From Paraescarpia echinospica (taxonomy: Eukaryota; Annelida; Polychaeta; Sabellida; Siboglinidae): 64,000 nucleotides of DNA. The notes below the pieces were generated by a model. The model searched no databases. It was not told the DNA's origin and worked only from the letters and a program-made list of their open reading frames with translations. Positions 35,034 to 48,152 of this stretch are shown piece by piece (within the stretch, counting starts at the first letter, position 1; every line of letters starts with the position of its first letter). The stretch covers positions 15,592,964 to 15,656,963 of the forward strand of contig CM034534.1 in assembly GCA_020002185.1 (NCBI GenBank), written 5' to 3'. The translations under genes were made by a program, and so were the position numbers.

Positions 35034-36955
35034 TTAGTCTGAGTCTGATTCACAGTTGTGGCAAATGTAGTATGGGTCGCCTGCAGTGCACGCGGCGTGT
35101 GCCCATTTCTTGCAGCTCAGACACTGAAGCCACACCTCTCTGGACTTGCTGTTGGTGTAAGGCTCGCAGCAAACGACGCATTCTGTGTCTTCGTCGGTGT
35201 TCTTTTCTTGGTTTGACACCCCAGACGGACCAGCAATAGGCTCTTGTGCTGACTTGGGCAGCTTGATCTCGCTGATTTTCTTTACCACCAGCGAACGTTT
35301 TGGTTTCTTCACGTCGCGTTTCTTCTCAGCAATTACTTGTAAGGCGAAGACGTTAGCACGACTCTGGTGGTTCTTCTCGCTACATGTTTACGCTTCTTGT
35401 TCGACGGTGGTGGCGAGCAGCTCATCATAATAGCGCGAATGTCACCTTCAGATCCTGCAGGACTTGCAGGGTGTTCGACAGAAACTGCCGGTGCAGATAC
35501 ACCAGTGGCGACATTTGGAACGCTGGCTGCTTCAATGGGGGCAACGTGTCCGGTGACGACATGGGTGGCAGAGACATGCAGACTGGAGTTTCGAGAGCTG
35601 GTTGCTATGGGGTGGTGTGGTGCTGAGATTGCCGGGACAGTAGCTGTAGAGGTGGTGACTCGGGTGCCGGCAACCTCAGTGACGACCACATGCAGGGCTG
35701 TGACTTGAGGAGTATCGACAGGCTGAATGAACGGCAATTCAAGTACATTGAATTCTGCATCGAACTTGCTGTCGTTGAATGGCCATAAGCCGCACGTTGC
35801 AAATCCATTGACGGCAGACAACACTGTAGCAGTAGAACTGTATGCTTGCTCAAACAATGGCATCACATCATATTGGATGATGGCACGTCCCTTGTTGGAT
35901 GTAAGCCAGTTGTCACATGAACGGCTGAACGCAGACTTCGGTGACTTTAAAAATGTCCGGTCGAGTGGTTGGAGCCGGTGTATGCAGTGTGGTGGAAATG
36001 TCAGCAATATAACCTCATGTTCCCGGGCGAAGTCGATTGCTTCAAGCGTTTTATGGCTTTCGTGTCCATCCAACAGAAGTATGTGTGGATGGTCTTTGGT
36101 GCAGCCGGCAATCGCGACGAAGTGTTTGAGACACTTCATGAACAGAGCTGAGTCGATATAGCCTGAACCGCGATCATTCACTGCACCAATCGAAGCAGTA
36201 GGGGCACCGTTCATGGGGGTCTGCACCATTTTCTTGCGAGGGAATACAAACAGCGGAGGAATGTAAGAACCGGCAGCGCTTATACAGCACAGCGCGGTAA
36301 TGTTCTTTCCACGCTCACCGCTCGAAACCTTTCGCACCTGCCTTATTCCAGTTTCGCATACGACCTTCCGCGCCTTCGCTACCGTCGTGAAGCCAGTTTC
36401 ATCGCAGTTCCAAATGGCAGTAGCTCTGTGATCCCCTCCTTGCAGGACATCTTTATGCAAAGCAAAACACGCCATAATTACATCGCGGTTGAAACCTTCG
36501 ACACGGGCCAGGCTAGTGGAAATTGGCGCACGAATCGACAACTCTGGGTGGCGCTTCATGACATTTGACAGCCTGTCCTTTCCAGCTAGCCCACGCTCGT
36601 CATCAAAATTGTGCTGTATGCCCAATTTTGCGGCAAAAGCGTAAGCCAAGGCCTGACATCAATAGTTGTTAATCCGTACATTCTCTTGGCTATCTCCTTT
36701 TGCATAATCTACCAAGTGTGCTTCAAACGCACTTGAGAACACGCAACGCTTGCTGCCCATAGCAATAACGCCAGGGAGTTGTACAACACCAGAGCAATGG
36801 CGCTTTAGTGTGCGCCTTGGTATTCCGTAATCTGCCCCTGCACCCCGTATACTCTGTCCTTCGTGGACAGCCGCTACAGCTAATGCCAGTCGTTCAGACC
36901 CATACGACCCATGTGTAGACTTTATTTTGTACGTTCGAAACATGCTGTCTCTCAA
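35034..36955 (-). pseudogene. Pogo-type transposase: psq HTH, DDD catalytic domain, PHD-like finger; frameshifted
   Basis: Read from 36955. FRTYKIKSTHGSYGSERLAL and GIPRRTLKRHCSG form a pipsqueak-type helix-turn-helix for DNA binding. The link YGLTTIDVR is in a shifted frame at about 36660-36700. The catalytic part (36649-35333) holds NCDETGF (D83 of that frame), LLLDGHESH (D194) and HRLQPLD (D230), the three aspartates of the DDE_1 fold, all present. A Ser/Thr/Val-rich tail and NKKRKH follow, then after one more frameshift near 35330 a basic linker and a zinc finger. The finger has the order CVVCC, WLQCLSCKKWAH and YYICHNC, a C4HC3 PHD-like pattern. Three frameshifts disable it, and no internal nonsense codon was seen within the long catalytic frame. 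A transposase is far more likely than a host jerky or CENP-B relative, given the terminal repeats. Confidence 0.9.
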
Positions 36956-37032
36956 TCTGAAACGAACATGCTGTAACTGTTATCCTTATAATAATCACAA
37001 GAACGTGTGATAAAATTCTATCATTAAAATTC

Positions 37033-37035
37033 ACA

Positions 37036-37116
<81 letters not shown>
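37033..37116 (+). repeat. (AC)n microsatellite
   Basis: About 84 bp of AC. A short GT run follows at 37139-37167 and TA runs at 37190-37226, just before the RTE 3' end. Confidence 0.95.
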
Positions 37117-37119
<3 letters not shown>

Positions 37120-37251
37120 TGCAATATTATAAATAATTGTGTGTGTGTGTGTGTTTGTGTGTGTGTGCCCTAAACACAAACAATGATTTAATATATATAT
37201 ATATACATAATATATAATATATATATCTTCCTCTTCATCTTTGTCCCACTT

Positions 37252-40250
37252 TTATGTGGGGTCGATGTATGATGACATTCGCCTCCATGCCGCTCGGTCG
37301 TACACTTCCTCCCCCGACAGTCCCTTCTCCCTGAGATCTGCCCTCAACTGTCTAACCACCTCCTCTTCGGCCTTCCTCTCCTCCTCTTCCCTTGCACTTC
37401 CATTCCCATCGCCCTCCTTCCTACATAATCCTCTTCTCATCACATGCCCATACCATCTCAACCTCCTTTCTTGGACTTTCTTCGAGATTTCCCCCACTTT
37501 CGTTGTCCCTCTGATTCTTTCGTTTCTTATCTTGTCAAGCTTTGTGACTCCGCACATCCATCGTAGCATTCGCATTTCTGCGACATCCAACTTCTTTTCC
37601 TGTGTCTTCTTTGCCGCCCATGTCTCCGCCCCGTACATCAGTGCTGGCCTTACCACTGTCCTGTACACCTTTCCCTTGATCTTCACGTTCATTCTTCTGT
37701 CACATAGCACTCCAGATACTCTCTTACAGTTCTTCCACCGGCTCTGCACTCCATGAGTGACTTCCGCATCCAATTCTCCATCATCCGCCAATGTCGATCC
37801 TACATATTTGAATGTCTTCACTCTCTTCACTGTCTCGCCCTGTACCGGATCTCTAGGTCATTGTTTTCGTTGCACCTCAGGTATTCCGTCTTCTTTCTAC
37901 TAATCTTTAGTCCTCGCTCTTCCATTGCACTTCTCCATTCCTCGAGCTTCCTTTCACCTCCTCTCTTCTGGTACTGCACAGCACGATGTCGTCTGCAAAC
38001 AGCATACACCAGGGGGGGCTGTTCTTTGATGCCCCGGCCCAACACATCCATAATCAAACCAAACAGGTAAGGACTCAGAGAGGACCCCTGGTGCAGCCCC
38101 ACTCTAACTGTGGTCTTGCCTGTCAGTCATACACTGCTCTTGACTTGCGTCCTTGCGTCTTCATATGTGTCTTTTATAAGACGTACATATTTTTCAGGCA
38201 TACCCTGCTCCCGCATACACCTCCAAACCTCCTGTCGTGGCACTCTATCATATGCCTTCTCTAAATCAATGAAGACCATGTGCAGTTCCTTCTGCATCTC
38301 CCGGTGTTTCTCCATCAGCTGCCTTGCTGCAAATATGGCATCCGTTGTTCCTCTGCCCGGCATAAAACCGGACTGCTCCTCACCTATGCTTGTCTCCTCC
38401 CTCAGCCTTCTGTCAATTACCTTTTCCCAAACCTTCTTGGTGTGCGACATCAACTTGATGCCTCTGTAATTGCCACAATCCTGGATGTCTCCCTTCTCCT
38501 TGAAGATAGGCACGATGACACTGTCTCTCCATTCCTCAGGCATTTTCTCTTGTACGTATATCTTCTGCATCAGATCCCACAGCATATCGACCCCCTCTTC
38601 TCCCAAACTCTTCCAGACCTCCACTGGAATTCCGTCTGGTCCCATCGCCTTCCCAGTTTTCATTCTTTTCAGTGCCACCTCTACTTCCTCCCTGATAATT
38701 CCTGGTGTTAAGCCTTCATTTGGCACTCCATCGCCAAAGACTGCCCCCGGGTTCTCTACGTTTAGCATATTATCGAAATATCCTTTCCACCGATCCTTGA
38801 TCTTATCCTGTTCCCATAGAACCACTCCTTGTCCATCCTTAATCTGTCTTATCTGTGTGAAATCTTTGGTCGATTTGTCGCGAGCTTTTGCTATTCTATA
38901 TATCTTTCTTTCTCCCTCCGGTGTTTTCAGCTCCTCGGACACCTCGTCCATTGCCTGTGTCTTTGATCTTGCTACTTCTTTCTTTGCCTCTTTGTTTGCC
39001 TGCCGATAGCTGTCTCTGTCTTCATGCTTTCCTGATGTTTCCCACTTCTTCTTAGCCTCTTTCTTAGCTCTTATCGCATCCTTCACCTCATCATTCCACC
39101 ACCATGTCTCCTTGTCCCCATGGGGTCTCTTTCCTGTTGACATGCCCAGCACCTCCTGTCCCGCTCTCAATATCACCTTGCTGTTCTCCTCCCACCATTC
39201 CTGCACGTTTTCCAACAATCTCCTTTCCTCCAACACTTTCTCCCTAAACTGCGTCTTTAGGTCCTCTTCTTTCAATCTCCACCACTTGATCTTCGGTGTC
39301 ACCTGCTTTGGTCTTCTTTTCTTACTACATTTAATCTCCCAGTCTATCACCAGTACTTCGTGTTGTGCCGCCACACTTTCCCCGTTTATGACCGTGCAGT
39401 TCTTAGCTTCTTTCAGATGGGATCTTCTACACATTAGGAAGTCTATTTGACTTTCTCTTCCTCCACTCCTGTAGGTCACCAACTGGCTCGCTCTCTTCTC
39501 GAAGAAAGTATTCCCTATCGCCAAATCAAATGCCATCGCAAAGTTTACTACCCTTTCGCCTTCCTCGTTCCTCTCTCCCACTCCCCAGCCACCGAGTATC
39601 CTCTCAATCTCATCTGTACTCATTCCCACGTGACCGTTTAGGTCTCCGCCTACAATCACCCTTTCTCCCTCTGGTATCGACCTGAGCTCTTGATCCATCT
39701 GTCTCCAGAAGGTTTCCTTTTCCTCCTCTTCACAGCCCACTTGGGGGGCGTACGCGCATATGATGTTAACCACCGTCTCACCTAAGCCCTGCTTGACACT
39801 CATCAATCGATCGTTCCTTCTGCTCACACTCACTAGGCTATCCTTAAGTTCTTTGTGTAGCACTATCCCCACCCCATTTCGCCCTCGCTCATCTGCTCCA
39901 CTGTATAGCAACTTGTAGTTTCCTCCCAACTCTCTCGCTTTGTCCCCCTTCCACCGAGTCTCCTGCACACACAGCACTCCCACCCTCCTCCTCTCCATCA
40001 GATCCGCCAACTCCCTTCCTCGTCCAGTCATTGTCTCCACATTCAACGTCCCCACTCTCATCCGGACTAACCTCTTTAACCGGGACCGCCCAAGGCCCGG
40101 TAGCCCTTGTCCACTTCTCACAGAGATCAGGCGAGTCCTCTGCGCGTCGCTTACAGGGTACGCCCTAACTGCATCCGAGGCTCGCTGAATCATCATCATC
40201 ATTTTGGATTTGGCATGATATTTGTGGCCGGATGCCCTTCCTGACGCCAA
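37252..40250 (-). pseudogene. RTE endonuclease-reverse transcriptase ORF with few disabling changes
   Basis: The main frame runs 40250-38127. Conserved sequence begins MRVGTLNVETMTGRG near residue 68. Endonuclease motifs are VGVLCVQETRWKGDKARE and VIVGGDLNGHVG. RT motifs are TGKAMGPDGIPVEVWK, GNYRGIKLMSH, EEQSGFMPGRGTTDA and MVFIDLEKAYDRVP (motif A). An in-frame TGA at 38129-38127 interrupts it, then [20 protein letters not shown] (motif B) continues in frame. A C7 run at 38011-38017 has one base too many, so [10 protein letters not shown] (motif C) is read in the next frame. A one-base deletion near 37955 restores the frame, and another near 37845 shifts it again. The C-terminal VKTFKYVGSTLADDG, MYGAETWAAKK and RRLRWYGHVMRRG run to the stop at 37252. 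The catalytic aspartates themselves are all encoded. Confidence 0.9.
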
Positions 40251-40322
40251 CCACAGTTATAGGCGGTGGGCCTAGCCTTTGGTTCCGATGAACCAAAACC
40301 TGTAAGGCAACAGGTGGTTTAA

Positions 40323-40470
40323 ATCAGAGTTTCCTTCTCCTAGACCGACTGCCCTCCAAGGCTAACGGGTTTGGTCCACCCGGGTTTGGAATCAGAGTTT
40401 CCTTCTCCTAGACCCACTGCCTTACCAGGCTGTCGAACTGGGTCTACCCGGGTTTGGAATCAGTGTTGTC
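40323..40470 (-). repeat. 68-bp tandem repeats in the RTE 5' leader
   Basis: ATCAGAGTTTCCTTCTCCTA starts at 40323 and 40391, and a third shorter, diverged unit starts at 40459. The constant spacing of 68 bp is typical of 5' tandem monomers in RTE elements. Confidence 0.75.
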
Positions 40471-41083
40471 CTTCACCTAGGATAGTTTGGTCAGCGACAC
40501 CTTCTTCTGTATTATCCGGTGCACCCCCTCCGAGGAAGGGCTCCCATTCCGCCACCCGGGGGACGCGCCTCAACGCAGGATATCCACAGCGCGAGATAAT
40601 ATATATATATATATATAATGTATATTGTATTTATACAACGACAGGCCATATAAAATATATTCACAATGCTACTTTTATATCAATAATTACAGATGGGACA
40701 TAGCGCGCAGGCATGGGCGCTTTGTCCCAATTCACAGGTGGCGCTATGCCCCACTGGCGAACGTTTGAGTCATGACATTTTCTTTATCGCTCACCGTAAC
40801 TGAAGGCATACAAATGCAGTTTATATAACATAGCTTAGAAAGGAATTCCAAGCGTTTCAAAATTCATAACCATTTAGGGGCAATTTATTAATTAATATGG
40901 AAGCGATCTTATAACAAATAATAAAGAAACGGTAAATCCGCTGTACTTACATCGTGTTCGATTCTGTAAAGCCAAAGCACATTGGTGTGTCGTCAGGACT
41001 CAGAAATTAATCAGTTAATCGCTATGTGGAGCCGCCAAATGCAATATTCGCCAAGATAATGGCATGGGCGCTTTGCCCCACCT

Positions 41084-41953
<870 letters not shown>

Positions 41954-41971
41954 CACATTATATATATAATA

Positions 41972-42127
41972 TGAGCCAGGCCACGGAAAATATTCCAAAT
42001 ATTCAAATTTGTTGTGACAAAATACAAATGTGTTGTAATACCTTCATTTCTACATAAACTGCATATGTCCTTTACTATTATTACTGAATATATATATATA
42101 TATAGTTATATATATGTATATATATGT

Positions 42128-42209
<82 letters not shown>

Positions 42210-42290
42210 AGACCACGGAAAATGTTCCCATTCCAATAGTTGTTGAACAATTTTTTTTAAATAATACCTTCATTTCTACATGTTCCTGAA
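41972..42290 (+). repeat. Repeated module flanking TA and GA microsatellites
   Basis: A module of about 85 bp beginning GAGCCAGGCCACGGAAAAT and ending AATACCTTCATTTCTACAT occurs at 41972-42055 and, with a few changes, at 42206-42282. TA runs (42090-42125) and a GA microsatellite (42129-42208) lie between. A related segment in inverse orientation is near 46925-47112. Confidence 0.7.
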
Positions 42291-42299
42291 AGAGGAACT

Positions 42300-43911
42300 A
42301 TCTGAGCATACACACATAGCAATTCAGTACATAACCAATCAAAATCACACCTGATACAGCTGTTTTTACAAGAGCAACAATTTTTCATTTTTCGGCAAGT
42401 GACTGACATCATGTGCCAAATTTGATTTCGTATGTCAGCCAGTCAACTGGACCTGGTACTTCTGCAAAAAACGTTAGTTAAAATTATGTAGCGTATATTG
42501 ACCGAACAGTGGCTTGATTTAAATTAGATGTAATTTGCCTCAACTTTAAAAATAGATTGCACTATTAATGTTGTTTGCAGATTCAGCGGACAATTCCATT
42601 CGCCATCCTCTGTATTGCAACATTGTTGATGGTTATTTTTAAATATTGTGCATTAACGCCATATATAACTATACGGATATGTCAGCTGGATATATTAATC
42701 ATCATTGCAAAACGGACCTCATAAACGTGACGGAAATCATACGTATTATTTACAGCGGAACAAACTTTCAGTTGTTTTTATTTCTAGCTACATTTCAAGA
42801 ATGTTTCGCAGAAACTGCACTAAATACACATGTTATTGCATCACATAGCATTGCAGCATGAATTGTTAACAATATGCATGGTTACATTGAAACAAGCATG
42901 CTGTTTATATTGATTCTTGACTTTTTAAATGAGCAAACGCAACATAAATAATCGACGCGACGCTAAATACACACGTCTACAGTGCCATTATCTTGGGTAA
43001 TAAGTTGGTATTTGACTCATATTGCTATATGAAAGTTTCCAGCCAGTTTGTCCTTGAAAAGCGCTAATGTAATCTTCACATGTTTCGTGACGGTCATCAT
43101 GCAGAACACACAAATATGTTGTGATAGTGTCCAGAAATAGGCAACAATATGTATCTGGCTAATCGTGTCTGCACTGAACAGAGAAGACAAAATAGATGAT
43201 CAAAACGTTTACTGCAGCATCGTTGAGACAAAGAATATGAAAAATCACGTAACAGACATCATTGGTTAAGCTATTTACACCTTGTGGCTATTTTATCCTA
43301 ATCAGCAGTCAATGTCACGTACGTCTTCCTGGATCAGTATTGCTACGTTAATGTAAATGGTCACCTTTTGGTGTATTATACTAATCTTTGCGAACTGAAT
43401 ATTGGAAACAATTCACTTCATTTACGTTGGCATGCTCGCTATCTTTTCTGGACCAACGCATTTCTCCATGTGTCATACGTACTCCTACAAAGCTGCCACA
43501 TAGTCTCCAATTCCACAAAGGGTCACTACTTCCTTGTTTTTTTAATCATGAATCTCTATGACGGTGGTATCATTAAAATCAGTATCATTCGTAACTTGGC
43601 AATTTGGAGAGTAATGTCCTCGCCATCCATCTTTGGTTACGAGTTGCTGAATGTTGTGTTGTGGGTGAAACGAGTACGTCTTCAACGCAGGACAACCAAT
43701 TATATGTGAAACGATACTTCTCGACAGCAACACGTTGCACAGTTGCAGTTTCCCTGGATCTGATAAAGCAATTGCATGTACTGCATGTCCCATAGATGTG
43801 ATTGTGTGTTTTACCAGTTTGTGTTTCTGCTTCAGTTGACTGTAGGATATGTTTGAGGGTATTAGTCTTCCCATGGTTGACTTTGAGTAACCGTTCAACA
43901 TTGTTGATTAT
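42300..43911. other. No gene recognised
   Basis: AT-rich DNA. Frames at 43368-43709 (plus) and 43542-43901 (minus) overlap each other and show no known domain. Confidence 0.4.
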
Positions 43912-43963
43912 TTTGTCATGTCATGTCATGACATGCCATGTCATGTTATATCATGTCATGTCA
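43912..43963 (+). repeat. (TCATG)n pentanucleotide repeat
   Basis: About ten imperfect TCATG units. Because CATG is self-complementary, the tract is also rich in short palindromes such as CATGTCATGACATG. Confidence 0.85.
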
Positions 43964-44389
43964 ACATTACATGCTGATCGCATTGTTGATCCACCCATGC
44001 AATCATTAGTCTTTTCTTATGTCCTGCCTCGAACTAGATCCACGGAATTGGGGCAACAAAGAATTCGTTGTGCTAGGATGTGACATAAATCATGCTAATG
44101 TTCCTCAATTGCATCGGATATGAATCTCTCAAATAGCGTATGTACGTAAGCTCTGACATACATGTATATGATAATGGTATTAAAGGTATGATACAGGTAT
44201 TTTCAGAGAACTGAAAATAGTGGGCGAACAATGGCTGTGCATGACGGCGACCACCACATACATTGGTGCAATTGAAAATGCTAAATTGCTGACAGTACTT
44301 GTGCCTGGGACACTTGCTACATGCTATCATCATCATTATCAACATCGGTCGACCGGAGCCGGAGCATAGATAAGCTTTTTCCATATGGG

Positions 44390-45010
44390 TCGATCATTCA
44401 TCAGGGATGTAAGGTCTCTTTCTTCAATATACTTTCAACGGTGGCACTGAAGATTGACAATTTAAGGGTCCTTCTTATGTTTGGCTTCCACACATGGTCT
44501 AGCTTGTTACACGCTTGCCAGGCTAGGGCAATGCGTTGGTGAACTTCTTTGTTTGCACTGCGTATCCAGGAACCTAGATACTGGAAATCGTCTACTTCCT
44601 CAAATACGTCGCCACTTGCCGTCTTCATTACTTTTACAATCATCGTTTATGTTGATGGTGATTACCTTGGTTTTATTCACATTGACAGCCTGTCCAACAG
44701 TTATCGACATTTTCCAGTAATCTGTGTACAGACTTGATGTTATCACTTATCAGGACTATATCGTTAGCAAATGCAAAATCTGTAATGTCTTCCTTTGGAA
44801 ACCGCCTACTTCTCCGTTTTCTGGTGGTAAAGCCAATACCAGATTCTTTCGTTGATTGTCGCATGACATAGTCCAATATTATAATAAATATGTATGGAGC
44901 TAATGTATCACGTTGTAAAACACCGACATTAATGTCAAATAATCGGTTTCTCCGTCAGGTAAAATAACTGATGCTGTCGTGTCATTGCATAGGACTTCAT
45001 TCCCCATTCA
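44390..45010 (-). mobile_element. LINE RT fragment (minus strand)
   Basis: Read from the right: DINVGVLQ-like motif B in a shifted frame near 44930, LDYVMRQSTKESGIGFTTR, then TDFAFANDIVLISDNIKSV (a changed FADD), DDFQYLGSWIRSANKEVHQR and ALAWQACNKLDHVWK, then IFSATVES. This order (palm, thumb, YLGSWI connection) matches a non-LTR RT whose relative also occurs at 49090-49960. Endonuclease and 5' RT motifs are missing, and catalytic FADD reads FAND. Confidence 0.75.
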
Positions 45011-45439
45011 TGAGCATTGTTCATCCTCGTCCTGGCATGCTCGTCACCTAACTAAACAGCCACATACTTCCTGGCTACATTCTTGTTGCTTACTACTTAG
45101 TGCCGGAACAAATACGATTCTCCATGCATGTTTTCACTCCAATAGCACTTTGCATGGATTTCTTTTATGCTTCCATCTTCCTTATTTTTCCGGTATTTGT
45201 TATCTTACAGACCAGTACCAATAAAATTATTAGCATTATTAGTCATCATAATGAAAGCTCACACGCACATGAATTCGTAATGGACTAAGGAGTAATGTCC
45301 ATTAATTAATTCATAATCAAGCAGTAGCAGTATGTCTGACATGAGGTGAATGACGTGATGTCCGTCACAATATCAGCCGGCGCCAAAACATATATGGATA
45401 CCTACAATTGTGATGCACATGTGCACCTCTATACAATTA

Positions 45440-46290
45440 AACGTGATGGAGATAGACAGCATTTACAAGATGATCTTGAAAGGTTGATCACATGGTCTGA
45501 AAAGCGTCAAATGTTGCTATATTTCGGAAAATTTATACGCCCCCACACAGCACATGGGAACGAAGATGTACAATATAAAATCAGGGGTACTGCACTAAGT
45601 ACTAATGTAAAAGAAAAGGACTTAACTGATATGAAGGTTTTAGAGCAGTGCGGTATTGCAGATTCAAAGGGAAATCAAATCCTTGGATGAATTATTCGAA
45701 AAGAACTAATAATACCGTTGCACAAAACAATAGTTAGGCCTCATTTAAAATATTGTATACATGCGTGGAGGCCATATCGCAAGAATGACATAGCTATGCT
45801 AGAAAGAGTACAGAGGAGAGCGACTAAAATTATATAAAAACTGTGGGATATTAGTTACGAAATACGCATAAAAGAATGCGGTTTAACAATACTAGAGCCC
45901 AGGATATTGAGAGGCGATTAGATAGAAGTGCTTAAACTATTGAATGGTTATGACAATATTGATATAAATATTTTTTTTCAGTTAAGAAAGATAGAAGCAC
46001 TAGAGGACATGAAGTTACATTAGTAAAGGAGCTGATATAAGAAAGTTCTCATTTTCACGAAGGAATGTAAATGAATGGAACAAATTATCTGCTGATTGTG
46101 TGGGTGCTATATATATATATATATGAAAGTGTGAATATGAATAATATTAAAATCGACACATACCTCAGAAGGGCGGGATACACGTAGATAAAAAGAGTTG
46201 GACTCTCGATAAGCTAAAAGACTTCCTTGTCCACCTACCATCTAGATTTAATTATCTGGGTGGCAATCGTGTTAAATCTTGTTAAATATA
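45440..46290 (+). mobile_element. CR1-like LINE 3' fragment (copy D)
   Basis: It starts abruptly within the thumb region, DGDRQHLQDDLERLITWSEK, matching copy A. It continues through VLEQCGIADSKGNQILG and the RPHLKYC-type region. A TA microsatellite interrupts it at about 46110-46127. It shares the 3' terminus of copy B (CTGGGTGGCAAT, then TTAAATCTTGTTAAA) rather than that of copy A. A severely 5'-truncated insertion. Confidence 0.8.
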
Positions 46291-48152
46291 TCTACGCGCT
46301 GAACTGACCTGGTCGGTACGGTATGATGCTGGAAAACTCTTGTAACAATAACGCACACCCACCAAGTATGACGACTTGTGTAAGCATGCACATGCAAATG
46401 ATCACAACAGCTTTCGTGAAGAACATCACGAGTAACTGTGGACGTGACGGACATCATGACATGTTTGCATGTACAGTACAACTTAACACGCACACATGGA
46501 ATCAATACATCAAGTCAATAGTATAATATGCTAGCATACAAATTATCTAAACACCGCGTTACAGACATCATGCAAAATGTGCTACTTTTTGATCGGGTGG
46601 TAATTTTTTATGTTTTAATTTTGTTTCAAATTATAGTTATTAACACTTATTCACGTCACCATTTGGACCAATAAGTCACATGGCAGTATGTCTAAATTCG
46701 AAAGCATTCTAGTGACATTAAATCAAATATGTAAAAGACAAATAAACAACTGACATTAGGGTGGGTGCTCCATTTCGATCAATCATATCTTAGGAACTAG
46801 CTATTGTAGAGTAACACTGCAAACATGTGTATGTTTCCGAGGATATATGCCACACCGTTAACCTGTAATTAGAAGTATATGGTAAAAAGTGTTAAAGTAA
46901 AGACCATGAGACAAGAAGGAGGTAATTTTGAAATGTGGCCTGACCTATATATATATATATATATAATATATAGTATACATACATGCGTATATATTTAAAT
47001 ACTTACATACATACGTGTATATATATATATACATACATATACACACACATATATATGTGTATGTATATACATATATTCACTTATAATAGTTAAAGATATA
47101 TGCAATTTATGGTATACGAATCTTGGTTGGGAAAACCGGATAAATTTGAAATAAAGCGAGTGTTCTAGTAAACGTCGGATTATCGCGCGACTGGGACTAG
47201 TCATGCGCCTAGGCAGGGCGCTCTGGCAGGTTTGCCGCCACGAATTCGTCTTAAAAATCCCCGCTTTTTACTAATTAAATGGACAGTATGCTTATTCGTG
47301 ACATCTACTAGATACAGGATCCATTGTATGTGCTGGAATAAAACAATGGTGTACCAGTTTTGTCAAAGTCGTTTGTATCAAAACCGGACTGCCAATACTT
47401 GTTCCATGTTTGAGGTATCATCCGTGTGACGTCATCAGCCGCTAGGCAGCGCTTTCAATTTGGACGCTCACATTCGAATGGTCACGATTTACAACACTTA
47501 ATTGTGTGCGCAAGCGTTGTAGAAACGTCAGCAAAAACCAGACTATATTTCAGCAAAACATTATCAATTCTAGTAGGTAATGTGGCGCTTACTATAAAGT
47601 GAGACTATAACAGTTGTGTTCCTTGAATGGAAATGATGAAACATTGGGATGTGAATATCAGCTGGTATAGCTTGTACTGCATGTCTCACCTGGAAAGAAC
47701 AAACGCAGACCTCTTTTAAATGTGTCACCCTTTCATTCAAAACCAATATGTACATATTCGTTTGCAAAATATGCATTATCTTGTATCCATAGAACTGTGC
47801 TTCCGAATCATCGACATCGCTTTCGGGTATTGCGTTCGTCATCTAAAAGGGAAATGTATGCTATTACCGTTAAGCAGCGCAATCAAAGATAATCTACATT
47901 ACTGCATTAATGACTAAGTGAAATGAACTGATCATTTGTTAAACTTCCTACACGTAGACTTAATGCGCTTGTCAAGTAATGTGCTGCGTATCTTGCTTGC
48001 GAACTCATGTCTCCACGCTCCGTCAAACATGCGTACCATTTGTGTGTCAATTTTATCTAGAAAAGCATCAGCGTCTACGGTATGAGGGAAGAAGGAGGAA
48101 AACTACCCGTGTGTCGGTCAAGGTTACATAGCAAGGTCAAGGTCGCGCTTGG
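46291..48152. other. No gene recognised; TA/TACA microsatellites
   Basis: TA and TATACATA runs fill about 46945-47065. The segment 47065-47112, reversed, resembles 42050-42090. The rest is AT-rich DNA without credible genes. Confidence 0.4.

Larger units (their letters stand above)
37227..40596 (-). mobile_element. RTE-clade LINE, near full length and young
   Basis: On the minus strand the element starts near 40596 in a TA run. It has a 5' leader with 68-bp tandem units, one long endonuclease-RT frame, and a 3' UTR of only about 25 nt after the stop, ending GATGAAGAGGAAG. It then runs into TA repeats. The very short 3' UTR and single ORF are hallmarks of RTE elements. A small hairpin CCCACATAAAAGTGGG spans the stop codon. 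It sits inside the pogo transposon, so it is younger than that element. TA tracts on both sides hide any target-site duplication. Confidence 0.9.
34810..41083 (-). mobile_element. Pogo/Tigger-type DNA transposon interrupted by an RTE element
   Basis: Terminal inverted repeats are visible: AGGTGGGGCAAAGCGCACATG at 34810-34830 and its reverse complement with one difference at 41063-41083. TA dinucleotides lie at both outer edges, as expected for TA-targeting pogo/mariner elements, though one edge is offset by a base. The minus-strand transposase (36955-35034) lies inside, with the coding 3' end near the left terminus. The RTE insert at 37227-40596 separates the transposase from the right terminus. 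Removing it leaves about 2.9 kb, a normal length for this group. Five GGGRCAWAGCGC motifs lie near the ends and may bind the transposase. Confidence 0.8.

Noticed and set aside
35367..36161. Plus-strand frames of 80-144 codons
   Set aside because: Antisense to the pogo transposase, which has recognisable motifs and catalytic residues on the minus strand.
37241..40188. Many plus-strand frames of 60-180 codons
   Set aside because: Antisense shadows of the RTE endonuclease-RT ORF.
43912..43963. Possible CRISPR-like short repeats
   Set aside because: Simple TCATG pentanucleotide units without spacers, in a eukaryotic context.
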